DNA from: RYN-133 sp963754285
GTDB lineage: Bacteria > Actinomycetota > Actinomycetes > Mycobacteriales > Jatrophihabitantaceae
Length of the DNA stretch: 64,000 nucleotides
Direction: 5' to 3'
Assembly (NCBI GenBank): GCA_963754285.1
Contig: CAVWFN010000007.1
Coordinates: 930,001-994,000 of the forward strand
A program made the position numbers and the translations under genes. Numbering within the stretch: the stretch's first letter is position 1; the number at the start of each line of letters is the position of its first letter. The notes under the pieces are model-generated. The model was given only the letters and a program-made list of their open reading frames with translations. It was not told the origin of the DNA and ran no database searches. Shown here piece by piece: positions 36,205 through 44,414 of the stretch.

Positions 36205-37632
36205 TCAGGACGAACGCAGGGCGGCGCGATGGATCTTGCCGCTGGTGGTCTTCGGCAGCGCGTCGACGAAGCGGACGCGGCGCGGGTACTTGTACGGCGC
36301 GGTCTCGGCCTTGACGTGCTCCTGCAGCTCGCGGGCGAGTTCGTCCGAGGCCTCGACGCCGTCTCGCAGCACCACGACCGCGACGACGAGTTCCCCGCGG
36401 GTCTCGTCCGGCTCGCCGATGACGGCGACCTCGCGCACGGCCGGATGGCCGAGCAACGTCGACTCGACTTCGACCGGCCCGATCCGGTAGCCGGCACTGA
36501 CGATCACGTCGTCGGCGCGCGACTCGAAGAACAGCCAGCCGTCGTCGTCGACGCGCACACGGTCACCGGTGTGCCACAGGCCCTCCGGCGCGGTGCCGCC
36601 GTCGTAGCCGAGGAAGAAAGTCGGGACGGTGCTCGGGTCGACGCACAGCTCGCCGTCGACGATCGAGGTCTGCACGCCCGGCAACGGACGGCCCATCGAG
36701 CCCGGCGGCGCATCGGTTCCGGGCGAGGCCCCCGTCAGCTGTCCGGTCTCGGTCTGCCCGTAGCCGTCGGCAATCGTCAGCCCGGTCTGCTCGCGCCACG
36801 ACTCCAGGGCAGGCACGCCGAGCGCCTCGCCCGCCGTGATGAGCCGGCGCAGCGACGGCACGTCCTCGATCGGCCCGTGCGCGGCGATCAGCCGGTACTC
36901 GGTCGGCGCCATGCACAGCACGTTCACGTTCTCGGCCCGGATCGTGTCGAGCCGCTCGACCGGGTCGAAGCGGCGATCCTGCAACAGCGCCGACGCGCCG
37001 CACACCCACGGCGCGAGGAACGCATTGCGAGCGGCCTTCGACCAGCCCGGCGCCGCCGTCGACCACACCAGCTCGCCCGGCTCGGCAGCCATCCACGACC
37101 GGGCCTGCAGCTGCTGGCCGTAGACGTAGCCCTGCCCGTGCGTCACCAGCTTGGGCTCGCCGCTCGTCCCGGACGTGAACAGCACGAACGCCGGATCGCG
37201 TTCGTCGAGTTCGGCGAACGGCGCCGGCTCGGCGTCGTAGTCGCCCGGCACGGTGAGCACGGCACACCCCGGCTCGGCCTCGTCCACGACCGCGCGGTTG
37301 CGCTCGGCACACACCACCAGCGCCGGACGGGCGCGGCGCACCCGCAACGCGACGTCCTTCGCGCGCAGCTGCTCGCTGCACGGGAGCATCGCCGCTCCGA
37401 CCTGCAGGCACGCGAGCATCGTCAGCGGGTACTCGATCGTGTTGCCGACCAAGGTGAGCACGACCGAGCCACGGCCGACCCCGTGCCGCGCGAGCACGCC
37501 CGCGAAACGGCCACTCGCATCGAGCAGCCGCCCGAACGTCCACTCGGCCCGTGCGCCGTCGTTCGCCAGCGTGATCAGCGCGAGGTCGTCGCGCGCCCGC
37601 TCGCCGAGGACGTCCCGGACGTAGTTGCCCAC
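36205..37632 (-). CDS. AMP-dependent acyl-CoA synthetase (medium-chain/benzoate type)
   Basis: 475 residues from GTG 37632. ANL superfamily motifs: P-loop LFTSGTSGEPKLVTHGQGYV, A5 DGYGQTETG, A7 WHTGDRV, A8 FESRADDVIVSAGYRIGPVE and A10 PKTTSGKIHRAAL, with the adenylation lysine in the last. The layout is that of ACSM-type medium-chain acyl-CoA ligases. Activates a carboxylic acid to its CoA thioester; the chain length is not readable. The N-terminus is short compared with ~530-residue relatives, so an upstream start cannot be excluded, but the Bpa stop lies four bases away. Confidence 0.88.
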   Translation of the reverse strand: MGNYVRDVLGERARDDLALITLANDGARAEWTFGRLLDASGRFAGVLARHGVGRGSVVLTLVGNTIEYPLTMLACLQVGAAMLPCSEQLRAKDVALRVRRARPALVVCAERNRAVVDEAEPGCAVLTVPGDYDAEPAPFAELDERDPAFVLFTSGTSGEPKLVTHGQGYVYGQQLQARSWMAAEPGELVWSTAAPGWSKAARNAFLAPWVCGASALLQDRRFDPVERLDTIRAENVNVLCMAPTEYRLIAAHGPIEDVPSLRRLITAGEALGVPALESWREQTGLTIADGYGQTETGQLTGASPGTDAPPGSMGRPLPGVQTSIVDGELCVDPSTVPTFFLGYDGGTAPEGLWHTGDRVRVDDDGWLFFESRADDVIVSAGYRIGPVEVESTLLGHPAVREVAVIGEPDETRGELVVAVVVLRDGVEASDELARELQEHVKAETAPYKYPRRVRFVDALPKTTSGKIHRAALRSS

Positions 37633-37635
37633 CGG

Positions 37636-38238
37636 CTAGAGGTACTGCCCCGGACCCTGCCGCGGGTCGTCCTCCTCGCCCGCGCCGAACGCGCCCCCAC
37701 CGAGCACCTGCCCACCCGGGCCGACGACGATCTGACGCTGCCCGCCGCCCGGCAGCGCGCGGGTCCGCATCTGCTCGAGCTGGGCACGCGCGGCCATCTG
37801 CTGCTGGAACAGGGCGGCCTGGATGCCGTGGAACAAGCCTTCGAGCCATCCGACGAGCTGGGCCTGCGCGATACGCAGTTCGGCCTCGGACGGCACACCC
37901 GTCCCGAAGGGCAAGGTGAGTCGCTCCAGCTCCTCGCGTAACTCCGGCGCCAACCCGTCCTCGAGCTCGTGGATCGACATCTCGTGGATGTCGCGCAGCC
38001 GCTGCCGGCCCGCCTCATCGAGCGGTGCAGCTCGCACTTCCTCGAGCAGCTGCTTGATCATCGTGCCGATACGCATGACCTTCGCCGGCTGCTCGACCAG
38101 CGCCGACACCTCGTCGTGCTCACCCGACTCGCCGGTTTCGTCCGTATCTGATTGGCTGGCGGGTACAACCTCGGCACTCGAATCAACGGGTGCGTGCTCG
38201 TCGTTCGGCTGTCGAAGGTTCGGGGTGTGCTCACTCAC
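37636..38238 (-). CDS. bpa: Bacterial proteasome activator Bpa/PafE
   Basis: 200 residues from GTG 38238. Disordered acidic N-terminus, then the DUF2587 helical core (VMRIGTMIKQLLEEVRAAPL, IHEMSIHELEDGLAPELREE, AELRIAQAQLVGWLEGLFHG, QLEQMRTRAL) that forms the dodecameric ring. It ends in the C-terminal GQYL motif that docks into the 20S proteasome alpha ring and opens its gate without ATP. Homologous to Rv3780. The adjoining cysteine-desulfurase-like gene mirrors the mycobacterial Rv3780/Rv3778c neighbourhood. Confidence 0.93.
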   Translation of the reverse strand: MSEHTPNLRQPNDEHAPVDSSAEVVPASQSDTDETGESGEHDEVSALVEQPAKVMRIGTMIKQLLEEVRAAPLDEAGRQRLRDIHEMSIHELEDGLAPELREELERLTLPFGTGVPSEAELRIAQAQLVGWLEGLFHGIQAALFQQQMAARAQLEQMRTRALPGGGQRQIVVGPGGQVLGGGAFGAGEEDDPRQGPGQYL

Positions 38239-38278
38239 CCCTCCAGTGTCGCAAAGAGGTTGACGGGGGTTGCTCTCG

Positions 38279-39487
38279 ATGGTGTCGACGACGGCGCGCG
38301 GGCTGGACGTGGCTCGGGTACGAGGGCTCTATCTGTCGTTGCCGTCGGGTCCGGCCACCTTGGACGGGCCGTTGTCGGCGGTGCAGCCCGAGTCGGTCAT
38401 CCGCGCGATCATCGCGACGTTGCGCTCGGCGCCCACCCAGCCCGGCGGCACGTCGTTCCGCTCCCAACGCACCGCATCGGCGCTGGTCGAGACGCGGCGG
38501 GCCTTCGGCGACCTCGTCGGCGCCGGCCCCGATTCGGTCGTGCTCGGCGCCACGCTCGGCGGACTGCACGTCCAGTTCGCGGAGTTGCTGTCGCGCAACT
38601 GGAAGCTGTCCGATCAGATCGTGCTCAACCGCCTCGACAACGACTCGGTGCTCTCGCCGTGGCTGCGCGCGGCTCGTGCGTGCGGCGTCAGCGTGAAGTG
38701 GGCCGAGTTCGATCTCGAGACCGGCGAGGTGCCGGCCTGGCAGTACGAGCACCTGATCACGCCGCAGACCCGGCTGGTCACCGTCCCGCTCGGCAACCCG
38801 GCCACCGGCACTACGCCGGACGTGCGCGCGATCGCCGATCTCGCGCACGACGTAGGGGCCCTCGTCGTCGTCGACGTCGGTGCCGCCACACCACACCTGG
38901 CGCTGTCACTCGACGAGCTCGGCGCGGACCTGATGACCGTCGAGGCGGCGACCTTCGGCGGCCCGACCATGTCCGCGCTCATCGCGCGTCCCGGTCTGCT
39001 GTTGGACGTGGACGAGAGCTCGCACTCGCCGGCGCCCAAGCGGTTCGACTTCGGTCCGCTCGCCGTCGAACTGCTCGACGGCGCGACGGCCGCGGTGGAT
39101 CACCTCGCGGGTCTCGACGACCAGGCGAGCGGCACGCGGCGCGAGCGGTTGCAACGCTCGATCGACATCTCCGGTGCGCACACCGCGCGGTTGTGGACGC
39201 ACTTCGACGAGCGTGTGGCCAAGCTGCCGCACGTCACCGTCTTCGGCGGTACCGGGCCGCGGCTGCCCGTGCTCGGATTCACCGTCGCGCGACGGACGCC
39301 GGCGCAGGTCGGCGAGTTCCTCGCCCGCCGCGGGGTTTCGGTGTGGACCGGACCGTCCGGGATGTCGCAGCTCATGACCGCCTTCGGCGCCGACGAGATC
39401 GGCGGCGCCACCTTCGCCGGGTTCATGCCGCACACCACGGTCGGCGAGGTCGACCAGCTGCTGGCCGGCCTCGCCGAACTCGGTTAG
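38279..39487 (+). CDS. Cysteine desulfurase-like protein (class V aminotransferase fold), PLP lysine not seen
   Basis: 402 residues from ATG 38279 (a TTG at 38270 is possible). The fold resembles the VC1184/Rv3778c subfamily: FRSQRTASALVETRRAF, VVLGATLGGLHVQFAELLS, TRLVTVPLGNPATGTTPDVR, LVVVDVGAATPH. Where SufS/CsdA relatives have a Lys in an HK..GP or YK.FGP segment, this protein reads VEAATFGGP, so the Schiff-base lysine appears replaced (Thr). It may lack desulfurase activity or use a different lysine. Stop codons of this gene and the convergent GH130-like gene overlap. Confidence 0.82.
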   Translation: MVSTTARGLDVARVRGLYLSLPSGPATLDGPLSAVQPESVIRAIIATLRSAPTQPGGTSFRSQRTASALVETRRAFGDLVGAGPDSVVLGATLGGLHVQFAELLSRNWKLSDQIVLNRLDNDSVLSPWLRAARACGVSVKWAEFDLETGEVPAWQYEHLITPQTRLVTVPLGNPATGTTPDVRAIADLAHDVGALVVVDVGAATPHLALSLDELGADLMTVEAATFGGPTMSALIARPGLLLDVDESSHSPAPKRFDFGPLAVELLDGATAAVDHLAGLDDQASGTRRERLQRSIDISGAHTARLWTHFDERVAKLPHVTVFGGTGPRLPVLGFTVARRTPAQVGEFLARRGVSVWTGPSGMSQLMTAFGADEIGGATFAGFMPHTTVGEVDQLLAGLAELG

Positions 39488-40530
39488 CTGCCGCTGCGCG
39501 TCGTCGCCAGCGCGATGTCGCTGTCTCCGGCGCCGTAATACATCAGCCACTTGCCGCCGTGGAAAATGATGTTGTTCATGAAGACGGTGCGCGGGGTGTA
39601 GCCGTAGAGCTCGTACGGCGCCTGCGGCTTGAGCACCGGCTGATGCAGCTGCGCGTCGGGCTTGGTCAGGTTCGAGCGTGAGAAGTGGATCTCGCTGATC
39701 GCGTAGTACCAGCGGCCGTGGCCCATGAGCTCGCCGGCGACGAACAGCACGATGCCGTGGCGCTCCGCAGCGCCGGCAGTGGTGCGATAGTTCGTGACCG
39801 CGACGCAGAACTCGAACGGGTCGTAGCTCGCCGGGAACCCGGTCTTGACGGTGCCCGCCGTCGTCCAGTGGGTGAGGTCGGTCGAGCGGGCGATGTGCGT
39901 CCCGGTGCCGGACTGCCCGTAATACATCAGGTACTTGCCGCCGATCTTCACCGGACGGCCCTGCGGGTCGGCCACGACGGCGGCGTTCTTGGTGCCGGGA
40001 ATGACGCGCCCGAGCTGCTTCCAGTGCACCGCGTCGCTCGAGGTCGCCTCGTTGATGCCGATGTTCGTGCCGTCGTAGCCGGTGAAGAACGCGTAGTACT
40101 TGCCGTTGAGGTAGTACATCCGCGGGTCTTCGACGCCATGCGTCTCGGACGAGAGCGTCCGCCCGATCACCGGATTGCCGGCGACCTCGGTGAAGTGCCG
40201 ACCGTCGGTGCTGCGCGCGCCACCGATCGAGGAGATGTTTCCGGACGCGGCGCCGCGGTAGAGCATGTGGAACACGCCGTTGACGACCACGACGGACGGG
40301 TTGAAGCGCTCCGGCCACTCCCAACTGTTCGAGTCGTTCGGGACTACCGGCGGCGTCAGCAGCGGGTTGCCCGGATCGCGGACGAAGGGCCCGATCGCCC
40401 AGGCCGGCAGCTTGCTCGAGCCGTGCGCGGCTGCCGATGCGCCGCTGCTGCTGCTCAGTGCCCCGGTGAGCACGAGCAGGAGCACACCTGCGAGTGCAAG
40501 AAAGGAGATCCGGAACCGTCGTGTCGTCAT
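39484..40530 (-). CDS. Secreted GH130/GH43-like five-bladed propeller protein
   Basis: 348 residues from ATG 40530, with a clear signal peptide (FLALAGVLLLVLTGALSSSS, cleavage near SASAAA-HG). The mature part repeats propeller-blade phrases: NPLLTPP, FHMLYRG, SSETHGVEDPRMYYLNGKYY, FFTGYDGTNIGI, KYLMYYGQSGTGTHIARSTD, ALATTRSGS. The VEDPR motif is typical of GH130 mannoside phosphorylases/hydrolases, but a secreted location argues for hydrolysis or binding. Neighbour of the secreted S53 protease. The start at 40620 seen by simple extension is inside a palindrome-rich leader and is rejected. Confidence 0.75.
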   Translation of the reverse strand: MTTRRFRISFLALAGVLLLVLTGALSSSSGASAAAHGSSKLPAWAIGPFVRDPGNPLLTPPVVPNDSNSWEWPERFNPSVVVVNGVFHMLYRGAASGNISSIGGARSTDGRHFTEVAGNPVIGRTLSSETHGVEDPRMYYLNGKYYAFFTGYDGTNIGINEATSSDAVHWKQLGRVIPGTKNAAVVADPQGRPVKIGGKYLMYYGQSGTGTHIARSTDLTHWTTAGTVKTGFPASYDPFEFCVAVTNYRTTAGAAERHGIVLFVAGELMGHGRWYYAISEIHFSRSNLTKPDAQLHQPVLKPQAPYELYGYTPRTVFMNNIIFHGGKWLMYYGAGDSDIALATTRSGS

Positions 40531-40625
40531 GGCTGCCCCCGTCGAGGATCGCGATTTCGACACTCGCCTACCCACGACAGACCGGGGCGAAACCGGCACA
40601 GCTCCCGTCCGAGGGTCCACTTGAC

Positions 40626-40694
40626 GACAGTGGTCAGTTCGGACGCACAGTGGTCAGTCGTAACTGACCACTGTGGCCGGAACTGACCACTGTC
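40626..40694. repeat. 69-base nested palindrome with four copies of ACAGTGGTCAGT
   Basis: Outer arms gacagtggtcagtt (40626-40639) and aactgaccactgtc (40681-40694) pair over 14 bases. Inner arms cacagtggtcagt (40646-40658) and actgaccactgtg (40663-40675) pair over 13 bases around a cgta loop. Both arms carry the same 11-12-mer, giving two direct and two inverted copies. It lies between the S53 protease stop (40709) and the GH130 start (40530), both on the minus strand. It could be a terminator of the protease transcript, a tandem operator, or a REP-type element. Confidence 0.75.
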
Positions 40695-40708
40695 GCGGAC
40701 GGGCTAGC

Positions 40709-43204
40709 TCAGCAGTGCTGGCCCATGACGTAGTCGTACTGCGGGCCGCCGGAGTCGGCGGTCTCGATCAGGCCGCCGGTCTGGCCGGTGCCCACGAGCA
40801 CCTTGGTCTGCGCGCCCGGGCCGACGAGCGTGGCGCCTGAGGGCGGCGAGCCCACGTTGGCCACCGGCACGTCGATCTCGACGACACCGTTCTTGCCACT
40901 GCCGAAGTGGCCCGTGTCGGTGTGCGCGTTGGTGTACTGGCTTCCCGCCAGTGTGCCGTCGTGGTAGGTGACGGCACCGGTCGAGTCGACCTCGGCGTTC
41001 GCGAAGTACGTGACCCCCTTGTAGCTCCAGGGGAAGTAGTACTCGTTGCCGCCACCGGCCGGCGAGGCCTGGCTCGTCGACAGGTTGTTGATGGTCGTCA
41101 GCACGCGCAGCTGCTTCGTCGTCGCGTTGTAGGAGATGTTGCCGCTGAGGATGTCCAGCTGCGGGTTGCCGCCGGAGGACGTGCCCAGCGGGTACGAGTC
41201 GTCGCCCGCCGGGTCGGTGAACAGCGGTGTGCAGCCGTTCTTGCGCGTGGTCGCACCGGCCGACGGCTGCTTCGGCAGCACCGGGTTCTTCGGTGTGATC
41301 GAGCCGTCGATGTTCGTGGCGAGCGTCGCGACGTTCGGCGAACCCATGCCGGACGTGTAGTCCCAGCCCGGGGTCGAGACGTAGAAGCCGTTGCCCGCCG
41401 GCGGACTGGTGGTCCCACCGCCGATGTCGGTGAAGTCGGCTGCCCCGTGCGCGCCCTTGAACTGCGCGTACAGCGTCGGGCTCGCGAAACCGTTGCCGAC
41501 GAACTTGCCCTTCACCGCCTTGGCTGCGGCCTGCACCCGCGTCCACATGCCCATCCAGAGCGGGGACGAGAGGCTGGTGCCGCCACCGGGATAGCTCGTC
41601 TCGCCCTCGGCGACGATGCCGTAGCCGTTGGACGCCACGTCACCGGACTGGGCCGCAACGTCGGGCACACCGCGGCACGGCTGACCGACGTTGGTCGTAC
41701 CGCCGCCGGGGCTGTAGTCGCAGACTCCCGCGATGTTCGTGATGCCGTCCTGCCAGCTCGGCTTGGCGAACACGAAGCTGGTGCCGCCGCCGGTGTAGGT
41801 CCAGCTGTACTCCAGGGCGCGCTGCGGCGTCGTCGAGTCGGTGCCGTAGAGCACGGTGCCACCGACGTCGACCGCGTTCGGGCTCGACGCGGGGTAGTTC
41901 ACGATCGGCACGACCGAGTTGGTCAGGCCGTTGAGGGTCGCAGCCGCGACGAGCGGGCAGGACGAGCCCGTGTCACCGGCGGACGAGAACAGTGTGCGTC
42001 CTTCCATGACTGCCTTCTTCAGCGCAGCCTCGGACGCGAGCGTGTACATCTGGCCGGCCGAGAAGGCCGCCGGCGTCGTGCCGAGCTGGTCGCCGGCCGG
42101 GTTCTCTTCGCACTCGCCGTAGGACGCGTTGGCCTGCAGCGGTCCGTTCGGGTCGTCGGCCCATTTGTTGAACACGTTGAGCACCGATTGGTCGGACAGG
42201 TCGTGACCGAAGTACAGCGTCTCGCTCTCCACGTCCGGGCTCATGCCCGTGGACGACTGGGTGTCGAGATCCCACTCGACCTCGCCGGCGTCGTCGTTGT
42301 ACTTGACCTTCGTCCCGTCGGTGTGGACGACGTTGATCGGGATGCGCGGCAGGCCGTGCAGCCGCTCGAAGGTGCGCAGGTTCGTGATGACCGGCGCGGT
42401 CTGGCCCTCGCCGAACACCGCCATCTTCTGGCCTTGGCCGAAGTCGACGGTCTTGTTGCCGATCGGCTTGGCCGTCGCGCCGCCGGGCTGCTTGTAGATC
42501 GACCACAGGTCCTGCGGCGTTGTGAGTCCGATGCACGTGCCGCCCTGGCAGGTGTCCTGCGCCGGCTTGACGCCGTGCGTGGCGGTCGAGGGCACCGGGT
42601 TGTCCGGCCCGTTGTGGTAGAGGTGGCTGCCCAGCTTGTTGTTCAGCCCGATCACGCCGGTGATGCCGAGCCCGCTCGGGACCTGCGGTCCGGCGGTGTT
42701 GGCGTAGTAGGTCTTGCCGCTGGTGCGGTAGTTGCGCAGCGTCACGGCGAAGGTCTTCTCGACCTGGGCGACAGTGCCGCCGAGCACCAGCAGGTCGCGG
42801 CTGCCGGTCGAGCTGGCGACCGTGAGCCCGTGCGCCGTCGCGAAGTTGCGCACCGCGTCGAAGTTCGCCTGCGAGACGCCGAAGCGGGCATCGAACTGTG
42901 CGGGCGTCAGGAACTGGTGGTAGTCGCTGCTGCCCTTGGTGTAGAGCGCGTTGTAGTAGGCGCTCTCGGCCGCGGTGTCGGGACGGGCGATGGTGATGTC
43001 GAGCTGGATCTGTCGGCTCGTCGAGGTGGGGCCGAGGTCGGTCCAGGTGTGCAGCTGCGACAACACGTCGCCGGCCAGCCGGGTCATGGGAGTGGAGGCG
43101 GCTTGCGCGGTGCCTGCGTTCAGGCCTACTGCGGTGCCGGTGAGCAGTGCGGCTGCGGTCAGCAGCGCGCAGTGCCGGGCCGTGCGTCGAGCGCGTGAGG
43201 TCAT
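40709..43204 (-). CDS. Secreted S53 (sedolisin/kumamolisin) serine-carboxyl protease with C-terminal beta domain
   Basis: 831 residues from ATG 43204. Signal peptide residues 1-35 (ALLTAAALLTGTAVGLNAGT), pro-kumamolisin activation domain (about 45-190: FLTPAQFDARFGVSQANFDA), catalytic domain about 220-620. The S53 Glu-Asp pair is in GEVEWDLDTQ (ExxxD) and the nucleophile in GGGTSLSSPLWMGM. The Ca site is in the VSTPGWDYTSGMGSPN segment. About 200 further residues form a beta-rich domain. Acid-active extracellular endopeptidase by family. A 22-residue upstream extension is possible but breaks the signal peptide. Confidence 0.92.
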   Translation of the reverse strand: MTSRARRTARHCALLTAAALLTGTAVGLNAGTAQAASTPMTRLAGDVLSQLHTWTDLGPTSTSRQIQLDITIARPDTAAESAYYNALYTKGSSDYHQFLTPAQFDARFGVSQANFDAVRNFATAHGLTVASSTGSRDLLVLGGTVAQVEKTFAVTLRNYRTSGKTYYANTAGPQVPSGLGITGVIGLNNKLGSHLYHNGPDNPVPSTATHGVKPAQDTCQGGTCIGLTTPQDLWSIYKQPGGATAKPIGNKTVDFGQGQKMAVFGEGQTAPVITNLRTFERLHGLPRIPINVVHTDGTKVKYNDDAGEVEWDLDTQSSTGMSPDVESETLYFGHDLSDQSVLNVFNKWADDPNGPLQANASYGECEENPAGDQLGTTPAAFSAGQMYTLASEAALKKAVMEGRTLFSSAGDTGSSCPLVAAATLNGLTNSVVPIVNYPASSPNAVDVGGTVLYGTDSTTPQRALEYSWTYTGGGTSFVFAKPSWQDGITNIAGVCDYSPGGGTTNVGQPCRGVPDVAAQSGDVASNGYGIVAEGETSYPGGGTSLSSPLWMGMWTRVQAAAKAVKGKFVGNGFASPTLYAQFKGAHGAADFTDIGGGTTSPPAGNGFYVSTPGWDYTSGMGSPNVATLATNIDGSITPKNPVLPKQPSAGATTRKNGCTPLFTDPAGDDSYPLGTSSGGNPQLDILSGNISYNATTKQLRVLTTINNLSTSQASPAGGGNEYYFPWSYKGVTYFANAEVDSTGAVTYHDGTLAGSQYTNAHTDTGHFGSGKNGVVEIDVPVANVGSPPSGATLVGPGAQTKVLVGTGQTGGLIETADSGGPQYDYVMGQHC

Positions 43205-43279
43205 GGTCGTCCCTGTGGGCGTAGGTAGGGGGATCCCCCCTTTGGGCTGGCTAACGACCAGAATCCCCACAGGTGACGA

Positions 43280-44266
43280 TCAGGAAACGCGCAGCAGCAC
43301 TTTCCCGATGTGTTCGCTCGATTCGACCAATTTGTGCGCTTCTACAACGTCGTCGAGCGTAAGGACGCGGTCAATTACGGGGTGAATCGCGCCGGCCTCG
43401 ATGAGCGGCCACACGGCTAGAACAGTCTCGGCGACGATTGTTGCTTTTGCCGCCGCCGGGCGTGCACGCAAACCTGCCGCGTGGACGGTCGCGCGCTTGG
43501 TCAGCAGCGCGCCGAGGTCGAGTTCGCCGCGCCGTCCGCCTTGCAGGCCGAGCACGATGAGCCGTCCGCCGAGCGCCAGCGCTGCCATGTTGCGTCCGAG
43601 ATAGGACGCGCCCATGTTGTCGAGGATGACGTCGACGCCGGCGCCGTCGGTCTCGGCGCGCACGCGCTCTTCGAAGTCGTCCTCGCGGTAGTTGATCGCG
43701 ACGTCGGCGCCGAGCGAGCGGCAGAACTCGACCTTGCGGTCGGTGCCGGCGGTGGCGAACACCTGCGCTCCGCGTTGTGCGGCGAGCTGGATCGCCATGG
43801 TGCCGATGCCGCTCGTGCCGCCGTGGACGAGCAGGCGCTCACCGGGCTGCAACCGGCCGGCCTCCGTCCCGAACACCATCGACCACACGGTGCAGCTGAC
43901 TTCCGGCAACGCGGCGGCGTCGATCAGTGAGATGCCGTGCGGCACAGGCATCAGCTGCCCGACGGGCACGGCGACGTAGTCGGCGTAGGCGCCGCCGGAC
44001 AGCAACGCGCACACTTCGGCGCCGATCTCCCAACCGGCCACGTCGTCACCGAGGGCGGCAACCGTGCCGGAGCACTCGAGACCGAGGTAGGGCGACGCGC
44101 CGTGCGGCGGCGGATAGTTGCCCTGGCGTTGCATGCAGTCGGCGCGGTTGACCGCGGTCGCGGCGACTTTGATGAGCACCTCGCCGGGGCCTGCGGTTGC
44201 ATCGGGGACGTCGTCGACCTGCATGACCTCCGGATCGCCCGGCTCGGGAACGACGACAGCACGCAT
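43280..44266 (-). CDS. NAD(P)H:quinone oxidoreductase, zeta-crystallin/PIG3-like MDR family
   Basis: 328 residues from ATG 44266. Upstream in-frame codons to 44395 run through the palindromic repeats and are rejected. Zinc-free medium-chain reductase: AVNRADCMQRQGNYPPPHGA, ECSGTVAALG, Rossmann HGGTSGIGTMAIQLAAQRGA, then VILDNMGASYLGRNMAAL. PIG3-type enzymes reduce quinones with NADPH. Its homologue Rv3777 lies beside Rv3778c in mycobacteria; here the two are separated by the S53/GH130 pair. Confidence 0.9.
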   Translation of the reverse strand: MRAVVVPEPGDPEVMQVDDVPDATAGPGEVLIKVAATAVNRADCMQRQGNYPPPHGASPYLGLECSGTVAALGDDVAGWEIGAEVCALLSGGAYADYVAVPVGQLMPVPHGISLIDAAALPEVSCTVWSMVFGTEAGRLQPGERLLVHGGTSGIGTMAIQLAAQRGAQVFATAGTDRKVEFCRSLGADVAINYREDDFEERVRAETDGAGVDVILDNMGASYLGRNMAALALGGRLIVLGLQGGRRGELDLGALLTKRATVHAAGLRARPAAAKATIVAETVLAVWPLIEAGAIHPVIDRVLTLDDVVEAHKLVESSEHIGKVLLRVS

Positions 44267-44290
44267 TCCTCGGACCGTACTCGACGCCCC

Positions 44291-44405
44291 TTTCCCCGCT
44301 GGTGCTCGGTTCGCCCGTCCCAAAGCGAGCACGGGCGGGGAACCGATCGGTGCTTTCCCCGCTGGTGCTCGGTTCGCCAGTCCCAAAGCGAGCACGGGCG
44401 GGGAA
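44291..44405. repeat. Paired palindromic (REP-like) elements, locus 2
   Basis: Two units, 44291-44342 and 44354-44405, 63 bases apart: each starts tttccccgctggtgctcggt and ends gcgagcacgggcggggaa, with inverted ends that form a hairpin. The reverse complement closely matches the units at 36081-36199. They lie between the quinone oxidoreductase start and the photolyase-like stop, both minus strand, so they may terminate the photolyase transcript. Confidence 0.75.
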
Positions 44406-44414
44406 ACCTGGCGA

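Noticed and set aside
44267..44395. N-terminal extension of the quinone oxidoreductase
   Set aside because: The extension (repeating RANRAPAGK) is translation of the palindromic repeats; MRAVVVPEPG at 44266 is the family N-terminus.
36081..44405. CRISPR array
   Set aside because: Only two units per locus, units are palindromic and ~56 bases, no spacers of uniform length and no cas genes.
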